Below, in pieces: positions 12,226 to 24,419 of a stretch of 64,000 nt of DNA (within the stretch, counting starts at the first letter, position 1; each line of letters begins with the position of its first letter). Source of the stretch: Owenia fusiformis (lineage: Eukaryota > Annelida > Polychaeta > Sabellida > Oweniidae). The position numbers and the translations under genes are program-made. The stretch covers positions 10,302,196 through 10,366,195 of the forward strand of contig CAIIXF020000004.1 of NCBI GenBank assembly GCA_903813345.2, in the 5' to 3' direction. The notes under the pieces were generated by a model that saw nothing but the letters and a program-made list of their open reading frames with translations, was not told the DNA's origin and did no database searches.

Positions 12226-15200
12226 CTGATTATTCAAAAATAAAACGTAATATTACTCAAAAGAAGGAAGAAACACGTGTACGAGCATTGCGATTTTATA
12301 ATTCATTTCCGTTTAATGCAATAACAATTGAAAACAGATCAATATCATATGAGCATATTTCTAACAATAACTATAATTTGATAACCTGCGTGCAGAGTCT
12401 AGTTATAAACTACCCTCTGCCTAGTGAAGACTACAGTTTAGCAGGAAATGACCACATTATAGAAAGTCGTCCGTATTTCGACGACGTACTCTGTTTGGCT
12501 CGGTGAGATCAGAGATTTATTGTAAACTGAGAGTGAAGACTGTACTGTTACCAGGAATGTATATCCTAACAGAATCAGAGTAAGTTTAAACGACTCTATT
12601 CACTGAGCTTTCCAAATACACAAGGCATTGACCAAACTGACGTCATAGCGTGCCCTAAAGGGGCAGTATCCACCGGGGTGGTATCACCATAAACAGACGA
12701 AGCTCTCTTTAAAGAAGTGAAGTCGAACGAATGCAAAGGGTAATAATTTGAACAGTGGTAAGAAGGCCGTAATATTTTTACATACCAAGTCCAGAGTCGT
12801 CACATGGTGGATCGGTAAAATCGTTATCGCAGACAGCGCCCATGCAATCCATGACATTGTAAATGGTGTCGCATGTTTGATTTTCGGCGTTATAGACACT
12901 TCCTCCCATACAGACCAGTGTTTCATATCCAGATCTGTGAAAAAAAACATGTTTTGAAGGTGACATTTGTTATTTACACAGCCAGGCAGGATGTGCCCAA
13001 TTCCAGCCACTTAGAACACACTATTTCACATAACTGTATTCCGTTGTATTAGCAATAACGTATTTGTTGTATGGCTGTCGAGGCGTTAGCAGATTGAAAA
13101 TTGATGCTTTGCCAACTTGACCCTTGCAAAACGTTTCATGGAAAATACGTTCTTTTAGTGATTTTGAATATATTGTTTGATTTTGTAGAAAATATTTTGC
13201 AATGTGTGAAAAGATTCAGTGGCTGCCACTTAGGCGTTATTTCCTTAACTTTGCATTCCAGTTGCGCGGTCATGCAAAAAAATTGTGGAAACAACACCTT
13301 CAATGGAATGAATTAGCAACAATGCACTGAGTCCAGGGCTTAAATCCTTGAACAATCAATACTAACCGATTTTGAACACTTGAATATGCATTCAATATCG
13401 GGCTCATAATACTTACCCGTTGTATTGTTGGAATGATACTTCGGAGACTTGTTTTTAATTTGAAGACTGCTAGGGAAGCTTTGAGTCCAATTTTCAACAC
13501 CATAATCTTAGCCCTATGTTAAAATCTCTGATAGGCCAGTTAAATAGCTCTATAGAGTAAAACAATCAAACTTGGTACAAACGTTTCCTAGAAATCTCAA
13601 AGGAAATGAAAAATACAGAGTTCTTTGATCCATAAGGAAAGGGAACACCCCTGAACACTCACATATTACTTAAGAAACATACATTTAAGGAGAACTTCAA
13701 AATGACACCGATTTTTACTGCTCCAGTTTTAAATTGATGGCAAGAACTGGTTACTTTAAACCTAGATGAGAACAATACAATGTAAACGTGGGAAGAGAAG
13801 TAAAGGTACGCGTCACTTTTGACAATTTGTTGTCCAAAAATGGCGCTTATCACAAAAGTGGTCAGCATAATGAAAAAATAAATAATTTAGGCCAGGGGGG
13901 GGGGGGGGCAATCGACCACCCCCCCCCCTGGCTACAGGCCTGTCGTCCTCAATGTAACAGTAATGACACTGAAGACTCTATAACTATATATTTCACTATG
14001 TCCCTAACTTTAAAAAGGAAGCTTTTACTTGCGGAGTTTATCTCCTGAAGTGAAACTAAAATGTATGTAAGGGGATAATGTCTTAGGAGAAATTAAGGGG
14101 AACTAACAAGGGGCAATGTTCGACAAATGTTTTTAAGGTTTTTAAAAACAGTGTATATTAAATATACCTAATTAATGCTTTTAGTGAAATAATTGAATAT
14201 ATGCTTTATCATAATGCATTTTATTTCATTGTTTACCACCAATGAAGGTGAGCAATAATTCTTTGGTCCATCCCGTATATGTAATTGTAATTAACGTAAT
14301 TAATCCTAAAGGACAGACCCATAACCCCTCCTTGGGGGAGCCCTGTGTTCTTTTATGTGTACTCTTTGGTCTGATTTTCTTTCACTTCAGCATTAGCATT
14401 GTTTTCAAATGTATCTATGGACTATTTACCTGTTGAAAAAACATCGGAGGAATGAACAGCAGGGATCATCTGGGTTTGGGAAGAAGTAACTTTCGGGATC
14501 TTCTGCACAAATTGGGTCCTCGAAATCTGAAGGTAAAATATATACGTTACTAGAAACTAGATTTAATTTCTCGAAATATCATGTTGGTCTCTACTTTTAT
14601 GTGACATCATATTGTACAAAATATCATTAATTATTGCGTAGGATCTACCCTTATGAGGTCAACGCAGAATCGCGTCTGCATGTTGATGAACAAAGCTCTA
14701 CTATAATAAACAAAATGTTAACTTATGATTTAAAGGTGATTATACTCAACGTACACTCATATTCGCAACAACAGCTTTCCAATACAAAATCCTGCCCAAA
14801 TGGGCAGAATGATTCAAGTTCAATATCAACGTCGGGTCCTACATAGTAGCCACCTGAGGAGGTTCCAGCAGTGAAGACTGGTTCATACCCATTGATTCCT
14901 TGGTCTGGGTTTTGTCCAACACAACATGTTGTGGCTGTAGGCTGTGCGTCTGCACAAGGTGCACTTGTTCTTTTTGGAACTATTGTGCGAAGAGGGAAAC
15001 ATAAATGATACAAGATATTGCTCTTAACGGATTGCTAATAAAGTATAAGGGAGATTTCGCAACACACGATACAGTTTTAAAATAAATCCCTTGGGGATAA
15101 CTTCACATATGTCGCTGTTGAGAAGGTTGAGGCAAATTTTTAAATCGAGATGATGGTTGATTGAAATCAAGTTTTTTCAAGTGTAATCACCAGTCAAGAT

Positions 15201-18069
15201 GTACCGACTTTACAGTTCAAAAGTATGACGAAATGATTTGGTTCATACAAACATTTGACTTTTTGTTTTGGTGGTCTTTTGCTTGAAATCAGTTGAAAAT
15301 TGTGAAAATTTCAAATAGATGGCGGAAAAAGCTGTCAAATCTTTTGAATTAGGTGGCTGTTTTTTCTAGATTTTTCGAGTTGCAAGATGACATTTGGGGC
15401 AATCCCGTTGTATAAGTGGTAAGGTAACTGAAATCTTCGTCATAATAATAATTTGTCATCATAAATTTAAAGATTTTCATGTTTTTCAATTGAATTGTAT
15501 GGGGCTTTTTAATAGTAATAGTGGAGTTACCCCTTATGCTTATAACTTATGAAGTTTGTGTACTACGTCATGTGCGTCGCGCAGTTTTATACGTTCATGA
15601 GGAGGCATCGCTAATAAAACGTTGTTTACAAATAGGTAAATCCTTCTTATTTGGTAAGCATGACGTCATATCACTATCCAATCAAAGTTATGCTTTCACT
15701 TACAAGAGAAATCTCTTTAAACTAACGCACCAATACTTTCAAATTATGTTACCTACCTTCACAAGTTGTTGGGTCACAGTCTGGAACGTATTTGGGATCA
15801 TCGCATACTTTCAGGTCATTGTTCCACACTGTTCCTCCCATGCATGCACCCTGGAAACCTGTCTTATTCAGTCTTGCAGCATCGCAAACGACGAAAGCAC
15901 AACAATCCAAACCGAAAGTGATTCCGGGAATGTAACCATTTTCGTCAATACACACATCTAATCAATGTATTAATATACACAAGTCTTACATGGATAAAGA
16001 TATCATTGCAGCGATGTCAGCGGAAAATTAGACATACTGCATGCGTACAGGTCCGATTTGCTTGCTCTTATTTGTTACAATACATTGTCATATTCATTGT
16101 TTTAACTTTCGAGCACTCAATGATGTTTGATGTACTATTTTAAATGTGGACGGTTATACACCCATATAGTTGCCATCGCCACTTTGTATAAGTGTTATAT
16201 TGTTTTAATGAATTTTTAAGAAAAAAAATGATTCAATACGTCAATTTCAATTTTTACGAATTTCGATTAGTGCAAATTCATTGCAAATATATTGATATAT
16301 CATTATATTCCAATGTAACCATGGTAATAAAGGATGTAACATCAGTTAGTATCCCTATCGTTAGATGTACTATCGTTATTTCCTCAAATATTACGCCTCC
16401 AAAACAAGATGTTTAAAATAAAATTCCTAAAGGAGCACGTGGGTTATCGCAAACAATTTCAGAAGGTTATATCTTGGATTATGACTGTTTTCTGACAATG
16501 AAGACAAGTTTATCTTTTAGATCAATTCATTATCTCAAAGAAAATTATGCACATTAATAATAAATTCAAACAAACTCGGAGATATTTAACTAGCAATTAA
16601 CCCATCAACACACTTTTTCAAAGATGTTGACCCCATTTTCACCAAAATGCAATCATTTTTTACAATGTTTAATGCATTACTATTCTTTATTTTGATGTAT
16701 CAAATAGTTCTTGAAAGAAAAACTTAATTGCATTAAGATAAGTGTTCCCCGTGTTATTTCTCCATTGAAAAATCTCATGCTATCCATTGGTTTCAGTTCA
16801 TTTTGGTCATCCAAATTGAATATCTTTAAAGTCCCTGGAGCAATCAAATTTTCCTTTTAGGAAATCGAACATGTCTCAAAGCACATTCTAATTATGCATT
16901 CATCAATATAATAATAGGTTGCATTTTTGGTGAAAATTAGGTCAACATTTTTGAAAAAGTATGTTGATTGGTCCATTATTGCCCCTTCAATATCACTTGG
17001 GTCTGATTAACTAAATTATCATTATATATACTTTTCTTGAAGATAATGAATGGATTTAAAAGATACACCCATGTTCATGATCAGAAAATATTCATAATTC
17101 AAGTTAGAATCATTTGAAATTGTTTGCGACAACCTACGTGCTCCTTTCCATGTCAACTCTTGACGATTAACTGCCATTTTAAATATTTGACACAATTGTC
17201 GGTTGTACATGGGCAAAAGAACAGAATATTCTCTTAAAATGGTAGTTACTAAGACAATAGTAGATATGTAAGTACAAAACCAAGCAAGAAAAATCTAAGT
17301 TAACAACACGTCCTTTGTAAAATTACCCCATCCGCCGCCATTTCTGAATTGAATCCAATATTAACAAATCATAATAGTGAAATCGAAAATAGACACCGGT
17401 GTAGAAGTAATTGAGGTCACATCAGTGTGAATTGGCACAATATAGAACATAGGACAACTAGATAATGGCAACTCCGCGGAGTAGCAAATCCCAACGAACA
17501 AAATATCAATTACCGAATTCCAATCAATTATACTCATTACTTTGGTTAAAATTGAAAAATTTAGATTTTAGAATTGCGAATTCCTGCAAAGCAACCATTT
17601 TGAATTTTCTGAGGTACAAATCTGAAAAATAATACCATAATTGTGATCTACTCCAAAATCCCTTCAATTTGAGGATAATATAGCCATACTTTGAAGGGAT
17701 CGAAAAATTATTGCGAAATCGTACATTAGACGGCCATTTTACGAGGCTCGAATCAGAAAAAGATACAATATTTGCAATCTACTCTTAATTGCTTTTCATT
17801 TGAGTATAATAAAGCTATACTTCAGAAAGATCTAAAAATTAGCGAAAAAATCAGCAAATTGTTTTGGAACAGACAGCATCGAGATATTGTATTTTGGCAC
17901 ATGGTATCCCAGTGTTCTCCTAATGGTAAATCGTGCAAGCTTTACATATAGTTTAATGTATTGGTTACACAATTATTTACAACATTATCTACTTACTTGG
18001 ATCCTCTATGGGTATTGGTGGGCCACTGGCCAATGCTGATGCAAAGAGAAGAACCAATGGCAACATGAT
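12020..18069 (-). CDS. Secreted protein with duplicated CBM14 (peritrophin-A) plus Cys-triplet module, six coding exons
   Basis: Seen: six exons (18069-17997, 15957-15757, 14979-14755, 14526-14430, 12934-12786, 12225-12020), all with GT-AG borders and matching phases (1,1,1,2,1). They join to 948 coding nt, 315 aa and TAA. Residues 1-14 are a signal peptide (MLPLVLLFASALASG). CBM14-1 has Cys 26, 42, 48, 62, 75 and 84; CBM14-2 has Cys 172, 188, 194, 206, 219 and 228. The spacings (15-5-13/11-12-8) are nearly identical. Known: CBM14 binds chitin in extracellular matrices such as peritrophic membranes and cuticles. Both copies carry an extra Cys right after the second one (DCC, PCC). Each is followed by an unnamed Cys module of about 80 aa ending CCCE (160-163, 307-310). 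Inferred: an extracellular chitin- or matrix-associated protein made by internal duplication. Very confident in the exon structure; function is only by family. Confidence 0.92.
12786..12934 (-). CDS. CBM14 gene, coding exon 5 (end of second CBM14 and linker)
   Basis: Acceptor ttttttttcacag; donor cttg|gtatgt. It supplies Cys 206, 219 and 228 (MGGSVYNAENQTC, then NVMDC), then the C-x4-C-x8-C opening of the second Cys module. It enters at phase 2 and leaves at phase 1, as its neighbours require. Confidence 0.92.
13891..13942. repeat. Poly-G/poly-C hairpin inside intron 4
   Basis: A run of about 12 G, a short spacer (caatcgacca) and a run of about 11 C form a near-perfect hairpin flanked by gcc and ggc. 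Similar G/C hairpins occur near 33,400-33,445. It lies in the intron between exons 4 and 5 of the CBM14 gene. Confidence 0.7.
14430..14526 (-). CDS. CBM14 gene, coding exon 4 (start of second CBM14)
   Basis: Acceptor attttaccttcag; donor ag|gtaaat (phase 2). It encodes Cys 172, 188, 189 and 194 with YFFPNPDDPCC, the classic peritrophin-A core. The phase-2 intron splits this domain, whereas the first CBM14 sits in one exon, so one intron was gained or lost after duplication. Confidence 0.9.
14755..14979 (-). CDS. CBM14 gene, coding exon 3 (first Cys-triplet module)
   Basis: Acceptor cacaatag; donor tgtacgt taken as t|gtacgt to keep phase 1 (an earlier ga|gtgtac site is possible but breaks phase). 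Residues 91-165: Cys 99, a CC pair at 109-110, a Gly/Tyr-rich middle, FCP at 148-150, then CCCE at 160-163. I do not recognise the domain. It matches exon 6. Confidence 0.9.
15757..15957 (-). CDS. CBM14 gene, coding exon 2 (first CBM14 domain)
   Basis: Acceptor ttag at 15,958; donor gtaggt at 15,756; phase 1 on both sides. It holds the whole first peritrophin-A domain: six canonical Cys, the aromatic pair around FVVC, and the GTVWNN stretch near the fifth Cys typical of CBM14. It ends Cys-Asp-Pro-Thr-Thr-Cys-Glu, which opens the second module. Confidence 0.93.
16429..17147. mobile_element. Large foldback element, copy 1 (intron 1 of CBM14 gene)
   Basis: It opens aaaggagcacgtgggttatcg and closes with the inverse (cgacaacctacgtgctccttt). 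Homology between arms continues to the centre (atgttgacc / ggtcaacat; ccattggtttcag.. region), giving about 350-bp arms with almost no spacer. A second copy lies at 52,169-52,828. Confidence 0.8.
17997..18069 (-). CDS. CBM14 gene, coding exon 1 (signal peptide)
   Basis: A pyrimidine-rich acceptor (tttattctgtttccag) ends just before ATC-ATG, so an untranslated exon lies further upstream. The ATG is at 18,066. The exon encodes a hydrophobic leader with an Ala/Ser-Gly cleavage site, then Pro-Pro-Ile-Pro. The donor is gtaagt at 17,996 (phase 1). The following 2-kb intron holds a 719-bp foldback element. Confidence 0.9.
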
Positions 18070-18357
18070 CTGGAAACAGAATAAACCATATCTTAAATGT
18101 TTGATGTGTCTGCAATTTGTAAATCAAAATCACTAAACAAAACAATATACAATTCCCCCAAAAAGATACTGTGAATTCCTTTAAGGTTAGTTCATTTCAT
18201 GTTAATCACATGTGAATTTAAATAGAAGATGTTAATACAATTACAATGTAATGCGAGTGAAATACAAAACATCAAGGGTCAACATTAAAGAAATAAGATA
18301 CTCTCAATAAGTGTTTTGATAGAAGCTAATGAATGTTTCGACCAATTGATAAAAGTC

Positions 18358-18365
18358 TTTATATA
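18358..18365 (-). promoter_or_regulatory. TATA box, probable promoter of the CBM14 gene
   Basis: The minus strand reads ggtatataaagac. This puts a start site near 18,330, some 260 nt above the coding exon, leaving room for a short untranslated first exon. The donor of that exon is not clear. Confidence 0.5.
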
Positions 18366-18399
18366 CCAACAAGAAACAGGCAACAAGGCAACTTAAGAA

Positions 18400-21300
18400 G
18401 GAAATTGTCCTCGAAGACTGATGATTGAAGTACTTTGAAAAAATTGAGGAAATGCAAAATGGCACCATAAGCTAACTGCAGTGTCGTTCCCATAGCTACC
18501 AGTCCTGAAAACTTTCTCCAAGATGGAACTGTAATTCAATCTAAACCAACAACATGTGACATGATCACTTAGTAATCTCAATCCCAACAGCTTACAAGGC
18601 TATTTTCGTTTTCACGTTACGTTACTTTATGTTCAAATTTGACTGTGAACATTGATTACTATCTCTTTTCAGGTATTGCTTTTAGGAAAGCGTTTCCGTT
18701 ATTTTATGAATTTATTTTATCACACGATTCATAACCATATTGAATTTTACCACCAGTCTGCTAATTACATGTTTGGGCAAGACTATGCTTAGTAAGAACA
18801 TTTTACCAACAACGAGTCAACCAGAACCATTCAAGAATGTTTACAAGACACTGACCGTTACAACAGCATGCATGATATCTTTCTTGCCCATCAAGAACAA
18901 GGAGAGGAGAATATGGATATATACATTGCAAACCTTGATGGCATTATGGTGGTCATATCAAATGATTTAGAAGCTAAGGAATCTGAGATTAAAGGGACAC
19001 TACTGAACAATACACATGATCTTAAATGGATTGATTGTGCCTATGCTATTCTCCTAAACTGTATCAGTGTTTTTACTGCATCCCAAGTGACATCTATCTG
19101 GATGTAATCTTCACATGTAAGTTTTGGGCATGATAAATAATAACTTAGCCATCACCGATCAATAGCTGCCCCTCTGCAATATCAAAATGCGTGATCCTAT
19201 TCCCAATACTCGGACTAAAATGGATTCCTGAGCATATTTATGAGTTCATTAAAGATGACCCAGACAGAGTACTAACATTACAAGCACATATACCACATGT
19301 TGTTGAAATATGTAGCGTGTACTTCACTCAAAAAATGTGATGGACCATGTTGTCTGTACTTCGAGATTTTCTTTAAAACTTAAGAAGTGAATTTCACTCA
19401 GTTTATGTAGATTTATACAATCGCAATCACAAATAAGCACTTTTCAGGAAATCCTAAGAGGAGAGTTGTGATTCGTTACATAAAGTCAACATATTTTGAA
19501 TGACATTGTCTTTTTGAGGTATTATTTGTTATTACTGCTAATAGTTGCATGTACGATGAAATTATGTAATAAAGAGAGAAAAAGACTTTGCTGATTCGTC
19601 GTGCTCCTTATACTAGTATTTATTTTTGATGGCACAAATTGTATTTCTTATTGAGGGCATTAATGGCTGATCCCCGCCACTCCAACCTACTTTGTATTTA
19701 ACTTACTCCATCTTGGGAATATACACAAACCCTTGTGTCAGCCAGTTATTGTGTACTATATTGTATGTGTTGTTGTGAAACAAACAAAAATTGTGATTGA
19801 AATCTAAAACAAGACTTGCCTCTGATTCCTGAATCCGTATGAGTGTCTCTGCACAGAGAAAACGAGACAGATATCTTCAATTAGACTTCCAGCTATCGGT
19901 TACATGTAATTGTCTAAAAAAACATTAATCTTGCCTATACAATGTCACGAAGGTCATATAAATGTGTCCCGCGTCTGTCATTTGTTCTTCATCTAAATCG
20001 AGCCGTTCATTTGTTAAAATATACTTTTTGCAATTTGAAATATTAAAAAATTGATGACCACATACATTGTCATTCAGTTGTTGTTATAACTTGTAACTTA
20101 TTTATAAAGACATGAAAGATCAGATATTATATTGTGGTTGTTTCATTTGAGTACCTTCTAGAAGTACAGCTACAGACAAATGTACATGATAAAAAGTACA
20201 TATATAGAGATTATCCTATTGGTTTCTATGAGAACTAAAATGTTGGAATGCATTTTTTCTGAACCATTTTCATGCATGGATGAGTTCATTTCTAATTTAT
20301 TTATGAACCAATTTTCTCATTTTTTCGGAAGAAAAGTGAGGATAAAGGTTTTGCATCGATGTGAATTATCGCTTATTTAAAGATATGCGTGACCTCTAAA
20401 GTTCAATTTAAATAGATTCAGGATTTTTGGAGCAAAAAATCCTTCATAAAACACTTTGAAATGACAGAAAAAAGTTTCACATATCACACTTTGATAACAT
20501 AAACTTCATATGGGGCTTTAAATAAAAGTTTCAAATAGTCAAAATCAAATGTGTTTGAAATTATGGATTTCTCAAATTATAGTTCACACAATTTTGGTGA
20601 ACCTGTTTGTCCAATGTTTCAAAAATTAAACAAAAAATAATAAGCACATTAGTGTAATTATACTTATTAACCACTGAAAATAACACTGAAATTATAGGTG
20701 TTTTTTACATAATGATAATCCAATTTAAAAAATATGTTTAGATTAATGCCTTGGGCCTTATGAAATTTGTAAAAAATTCGAATGAAAATGTTTATGTTTT
20801 TTTGTCCCCTTGTAATTAGAGACGTATTTTGTCCACAAAGCCTGAGTTTTTTTCACCAAACGTCATTTTAAAAAAATTCGCACGTATGGACCTCCTGAGA
20901 TATTGGTTCAAATGTTGCTGCTCTATAGTGTGCTACTCTTCATATTCCGGAGTCATTTCATGTGCTATCATGCTCATAAATGTTGAATTCGAGCGAAATA
21001 CTGTTCATGTAGGCTCTACCAATCAATACAATTAAGGTGTTAACTTGCAAATGTCACTGCCTACCATTTGTTAGAGATGCGACCGCCGAACTCTGTAACA
21101 GACGCCATAAACTAACCGCCAAACGCCGAACACCGTCCACAAAAATGTCAATATTAAAGGATCCGTTACCCCATGTACCAACTTAAAGATGCGACCAAAG
21201 GTTGCATTTATTGATTGGGAATTTGGCCATTTTGGGGTCAATGTTGTCATGAATTGCTGGGCCATTTTGAATTTTGAACCACAGAATTTGTACTGACTAA

Positions 21301-21580
21301 CTTGTTAAGGTGAATCCTCGGACTGCTATACACTGTCGACCTCCTGAACAATCGCGTATTACCCGATTAATTAAAATGCAGGTCAAATTAGTACAAGTTT
21401 TACTTTCGGGAAGTTAAATACCCAATACCTTCACGTGACTTTAGCAGCTGATGGGCTGATCAAGACCTCTATTTTTCTATATCCTTATGATTCTTAATAT
21501 CCGTTGTGTCTCGCCTAACTTATTACCCTGATCAAGCTAATCCAATATCCTGGCCAATGATGCACTGAAGGGTTGACCAA
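18400..21580. other. Non-coding DNA between the two host genes
   Basis: Two overlapping short plus ORFs (18,740-18,970 and 18,868-19,107) have no domain I recognise. A block of about 110 bp at 20,218-20,335 (ttggtttctatgagaactaaaat...) recurs at 46,295-46,400, so it is an interspersed repeat. Confidence 0.45.
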
Positions 21581-21583
21581 AGG

Positions 21584-21590
21584 TATAAAA
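21584..21590 (+). promoter_or_regulatory. TATA box of the small cationic peptide gene
   Basis: ggtataaaaacagg, with a likely start site near 21,614 (tcata). The ATG follows about 63 nt later in an A-rich leader ending gacaaaatg, a good context. Confidence 0.6.
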
Positions 21591-21676
21591 ACAGGAACGT
21601 GCCTAGTTTGATCATATCTGCGTAGCAGAAATACCTTACCAGAAACGAAAGACGGAACGAGAGAGAAACTGACAAA

Positions 21677-21707
21677 ATGAATACGAAGATCGCTGTTCTT
21701 TGTTTAG
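21677..21707 (+). CDS. Small secreted Cys-rich peptide, coding exon 1 (signal-peptide half)
   Basis: ATG plus nine codons (MNTKIAVLCL) then one base, followed by a strong donor g|gtgagt at 21,708. The hydrophobic leader is cut in the middle by a phase-1 intron, a common layout in small secreted peptide genes. The promoter lies directly upstream. No phase-1 acceptor that continues the leader was noticed before 36,191. Confidence 0.65.
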
Positions 21708-22072
21708 GTGAGTACAAAACTATTTTTCTTAAATTGACTACTTATTATATAGATTTAAAAAAATATTACAACACGTGTGTTTACAGGGCCAGAATAGATG
21801 GAAACTGGTTAATTTCACTTACTTTCTTGATCTATCATTTTTGGTTTCTCTGAAAATGTCGAATATATATGCCATGGTCTTATTTGCCTGGATCTCCAGG
21901 ACTGACGAGTACTTTATTCAAAATTGCATTCTGGTGTTGAAAACCGGTGCAACTTTTACCAGAGCATTTTCTATCGTATATTTTTATGGGAAACCATTTC
22001 ATATCACGCATTCTGGAAAGATTTCAAGTACATTTGTAGAGTGATAATTTCACTTTACGACGTTCTGGTTAG

Positions 22073-22372
22073 AAAAATATAATCACAATATTTGAATATA
22101 TATTAATTTAATTAACTCTCAATTGTCTTGAGAATGGCATACTCTCACACAGTGAATGATAACTATTGACAAGAGAACCTTGACCAAAGTAAAATGCAAA
22201 AATATACACACTGCATGACAAAATTTACATATTGTCATTTACCAGCTTTTCAGACAGTGTAATGATCATTGTCTTATTCCCTTGGACTATAATAGGGATT
22301 TCCGCTCTCAAAATAACCAAATTTAGAAATCAAATCAAGTTGTAATTTTTATCGTTTAAACCCACTGAATAC
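22073..22372 (+). repeat. Duplicated block A, copy 1
   Basis: About 300 bp (ataatcacaatatttgaatat ... tttaaacccac.gaatacct) recurs at 23,246-23,566 with high identity and a few small indels. Together with block B (22,660-23,245) it forms the first unit of a large tandem duplication of about 1.17 kb. Confidence 0.8.
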
Positions 22373-22496
22373 CTTAAACTCATTATTAACTATAATCTAA
22401 AAAGGCAGTGGTCTAAGATTGAAAATCACAAACTGAATAATCAGAATTATTTTTATGAAATAAACTTTCTTATAAGTTTATCAATATATAGAAAAA

Positions 22497-22643
22497 AGGG
22501 ATTGAGTTTTACTGGGGTTGAGTTTTACAGGGTTGAGTTGACTTGGGGTTGAGTTTTACTGGGGTTGACTTGACTTGGGGTTAAGTTGACTTGGGGTTGA
22601 GTTTTACTGGGTTGAGTTGACTTGGGGTTGAGATGACAAGGAA
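22497..22643 (+). repeat. Minisatellite, ggggttgagtt(t/g)a(c)t units
   Basis: Irregular alternation of about 18-20-bp units: ttttactggggttgag and ttgacttggggttgag. It sits between blocks A and B of the first duplicate and is absent from the second, so it arose after the duplication. Confidence 0.85.
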
Positions 22644-22659
22644 GCGCTTTTTATATGAT

Positions 22660-23245
22660 TCACTCACATTGATCTACCAGAAATTTTTTGGGCAATATGA
22701 GTCATCATATACAATGGAAGACCAATATCTTCCCAACTGATGGATAATGTTCAAATCAAATTTATTTTTCATTTATTCGAAGTAGTAGGACTTCATTATC
22801 GATTAACTTTTCTTACAATTAGGATTTTCTTGAAAAAAGAGTTAAAGAATGTATTTTACTCGGTTAGATATATTTAAATTATCTTAACGTATGAAGTCAA
22901 CACTTTACGATGTTAAACCATCAACAATTACAAAAGTTCATTCTATTATTGAACCGGGGATATAAAGTCAACACGTGTCTGTTTTCGGAGCAAAATTGAT
23001 TTTCAGAAAAACAAGATAACGAGAGAATTTAAGTACAACTTAAAATGAGAAAATAGATTCTGTCAGATTCAAACATAATCCCCCTTGGTTAAAAACGGTT
23101 CTAAAAGCCAGTGCTCATACTGATTGGGCCAAGCGAGAATTAATCATTTTTTAAATATACAAGTATCGATGTTTTATTCAGTTTTCGGTTTTGGCATTAG
23201 AGATGCTCTAACTGGCTGCGAAATAAAGAGTGAACTTTTCCTTTA
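22660..23245 (+). repeat. Duplicated block B, copy 1 (uninterrupted)
   Basis: It starts actcacattgatctaccag and runs to aataaagagtgaactttt. It aligns with 23,836-23,881 and then 28,186-28,735. The intact copy shows exactly where the second was broken by an insertion. Confidence 0.8.
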
Positions 23246-23566
23246 ATGAAAATTATAATCACAATATTTGAATATATGTTAATTTGATTAACTCTCTGTT
23301 GTCTTGAAAATGACATACTCTCACACAGTGAATGATAACTATTGACAAAAAAAAACTTGACCAAAGTAAAATGCAAAAATAAAATCTGCATTTATACACA
23401 CTGCATGAGAAAATTTACAAATTGTCATTTACCAGCTTTTCAGTCAGTGTAATGATCATTGTCTTATTCACTAGGACTGTAATAGTGCTTTCAGCTTTCA
23501 GAATAACCAAATTTAGAAATCAAATCAAGTTGTAATTTTTATCGTTTAAACCCACAGAATACCTTT
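23246..23566 (+). repeat. Duplicated block A, copy 2
   Basis: Matches 22,073-22,372. The two blocks diverge sharply after gaatacct, where the flanking DNA is unrelated. Confidence 0.8.
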
Positions 23567-24419
23567 ATTTTCATTGAGGTAAAAGTTCACTGCTTACTGT
23601 GCAGTCAATTCGTGCGTCCTCAATGACGAAAACGAAACAAGAAAACATCAATACTTGCAATTGTTTATCTAAACACGTTAATTTGTTTAATCAAATCCAA
23701 GCGGCGCAATCAGTAGGGGACCCTGGTTTTAGAAAAATGTTAAACACAGAGAGAGTGGATTTGAAACCAGGCTGAATCTCTCTTTTAATTTTTAACCATC
23801 TACGATACATTTTCTTAATTGCTTTTTAAATGATGCACTCACATTGCATGATCTATCAGACATTTTTGGGCAATATGAGTCATTCTACCTCACTGTATTA
23901 CGTAACAAAGAGACTATATGAGAGAGCGGTCAGCTGCTGGTTAATCACTTGTGGTTCAGCTTGCTTAACACTAAGAGCTCATGCAGCATGGCTGCTATTT
24001 ACGTTTGAGGAAAGTTAAATTCAGATACCAAAGAAAGTGAACTTGTTACTTAAAGTAGATATGTTATTTCGTAAAAATTTCAATTTTTTAAAGTGCCATG
24101 AATGGCCTTAGTTAAATGTTAGTTTTTAAAAAGAAAAAGGATATATCACTTGTTCCGGAGGAATCTATTTATTAAAAAGAAATTGCGGACTGTGGCAAGA
24201 TAAATTATAGGATGATTGTCCGAGGAGAGGATGTTACCAGAAAATAAATCGGTTTGATGTCTTAAAAGACTAGGCTACCAGTTCTAGAGCCCGTTCTAGA
24301 GTTATGTTCCAGTTGCAGATGCACGTACAGTCTCTCCAAACTTCTATTACACGAAGTAATGAAGCCAACACTGCAAGATTGGTAATATAATAATTTTTTA
24401 TATGTAACCGTTAAAGGTT

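Noticed and set aside
12051-12506. 151-codon plus-strand ORF
   Set aside because: It is the antisense shadow of the last exon of the minus-strand CBM14 gene, then runs into its intron.
15521-15961. 146-codon plus-strand ORF
   Set aside because: Overlaps exon 2 of the CBM14 gene on the other strand; no domain in its own frame.
18740-19107. Overlapping plus ORFs that might be a retroelement remnant
   Set aside because: IANLDGIMVVISNDLEAKE only faintly recalls a reverse transcriptase stretch; no YxDD box or other motif, so not called.
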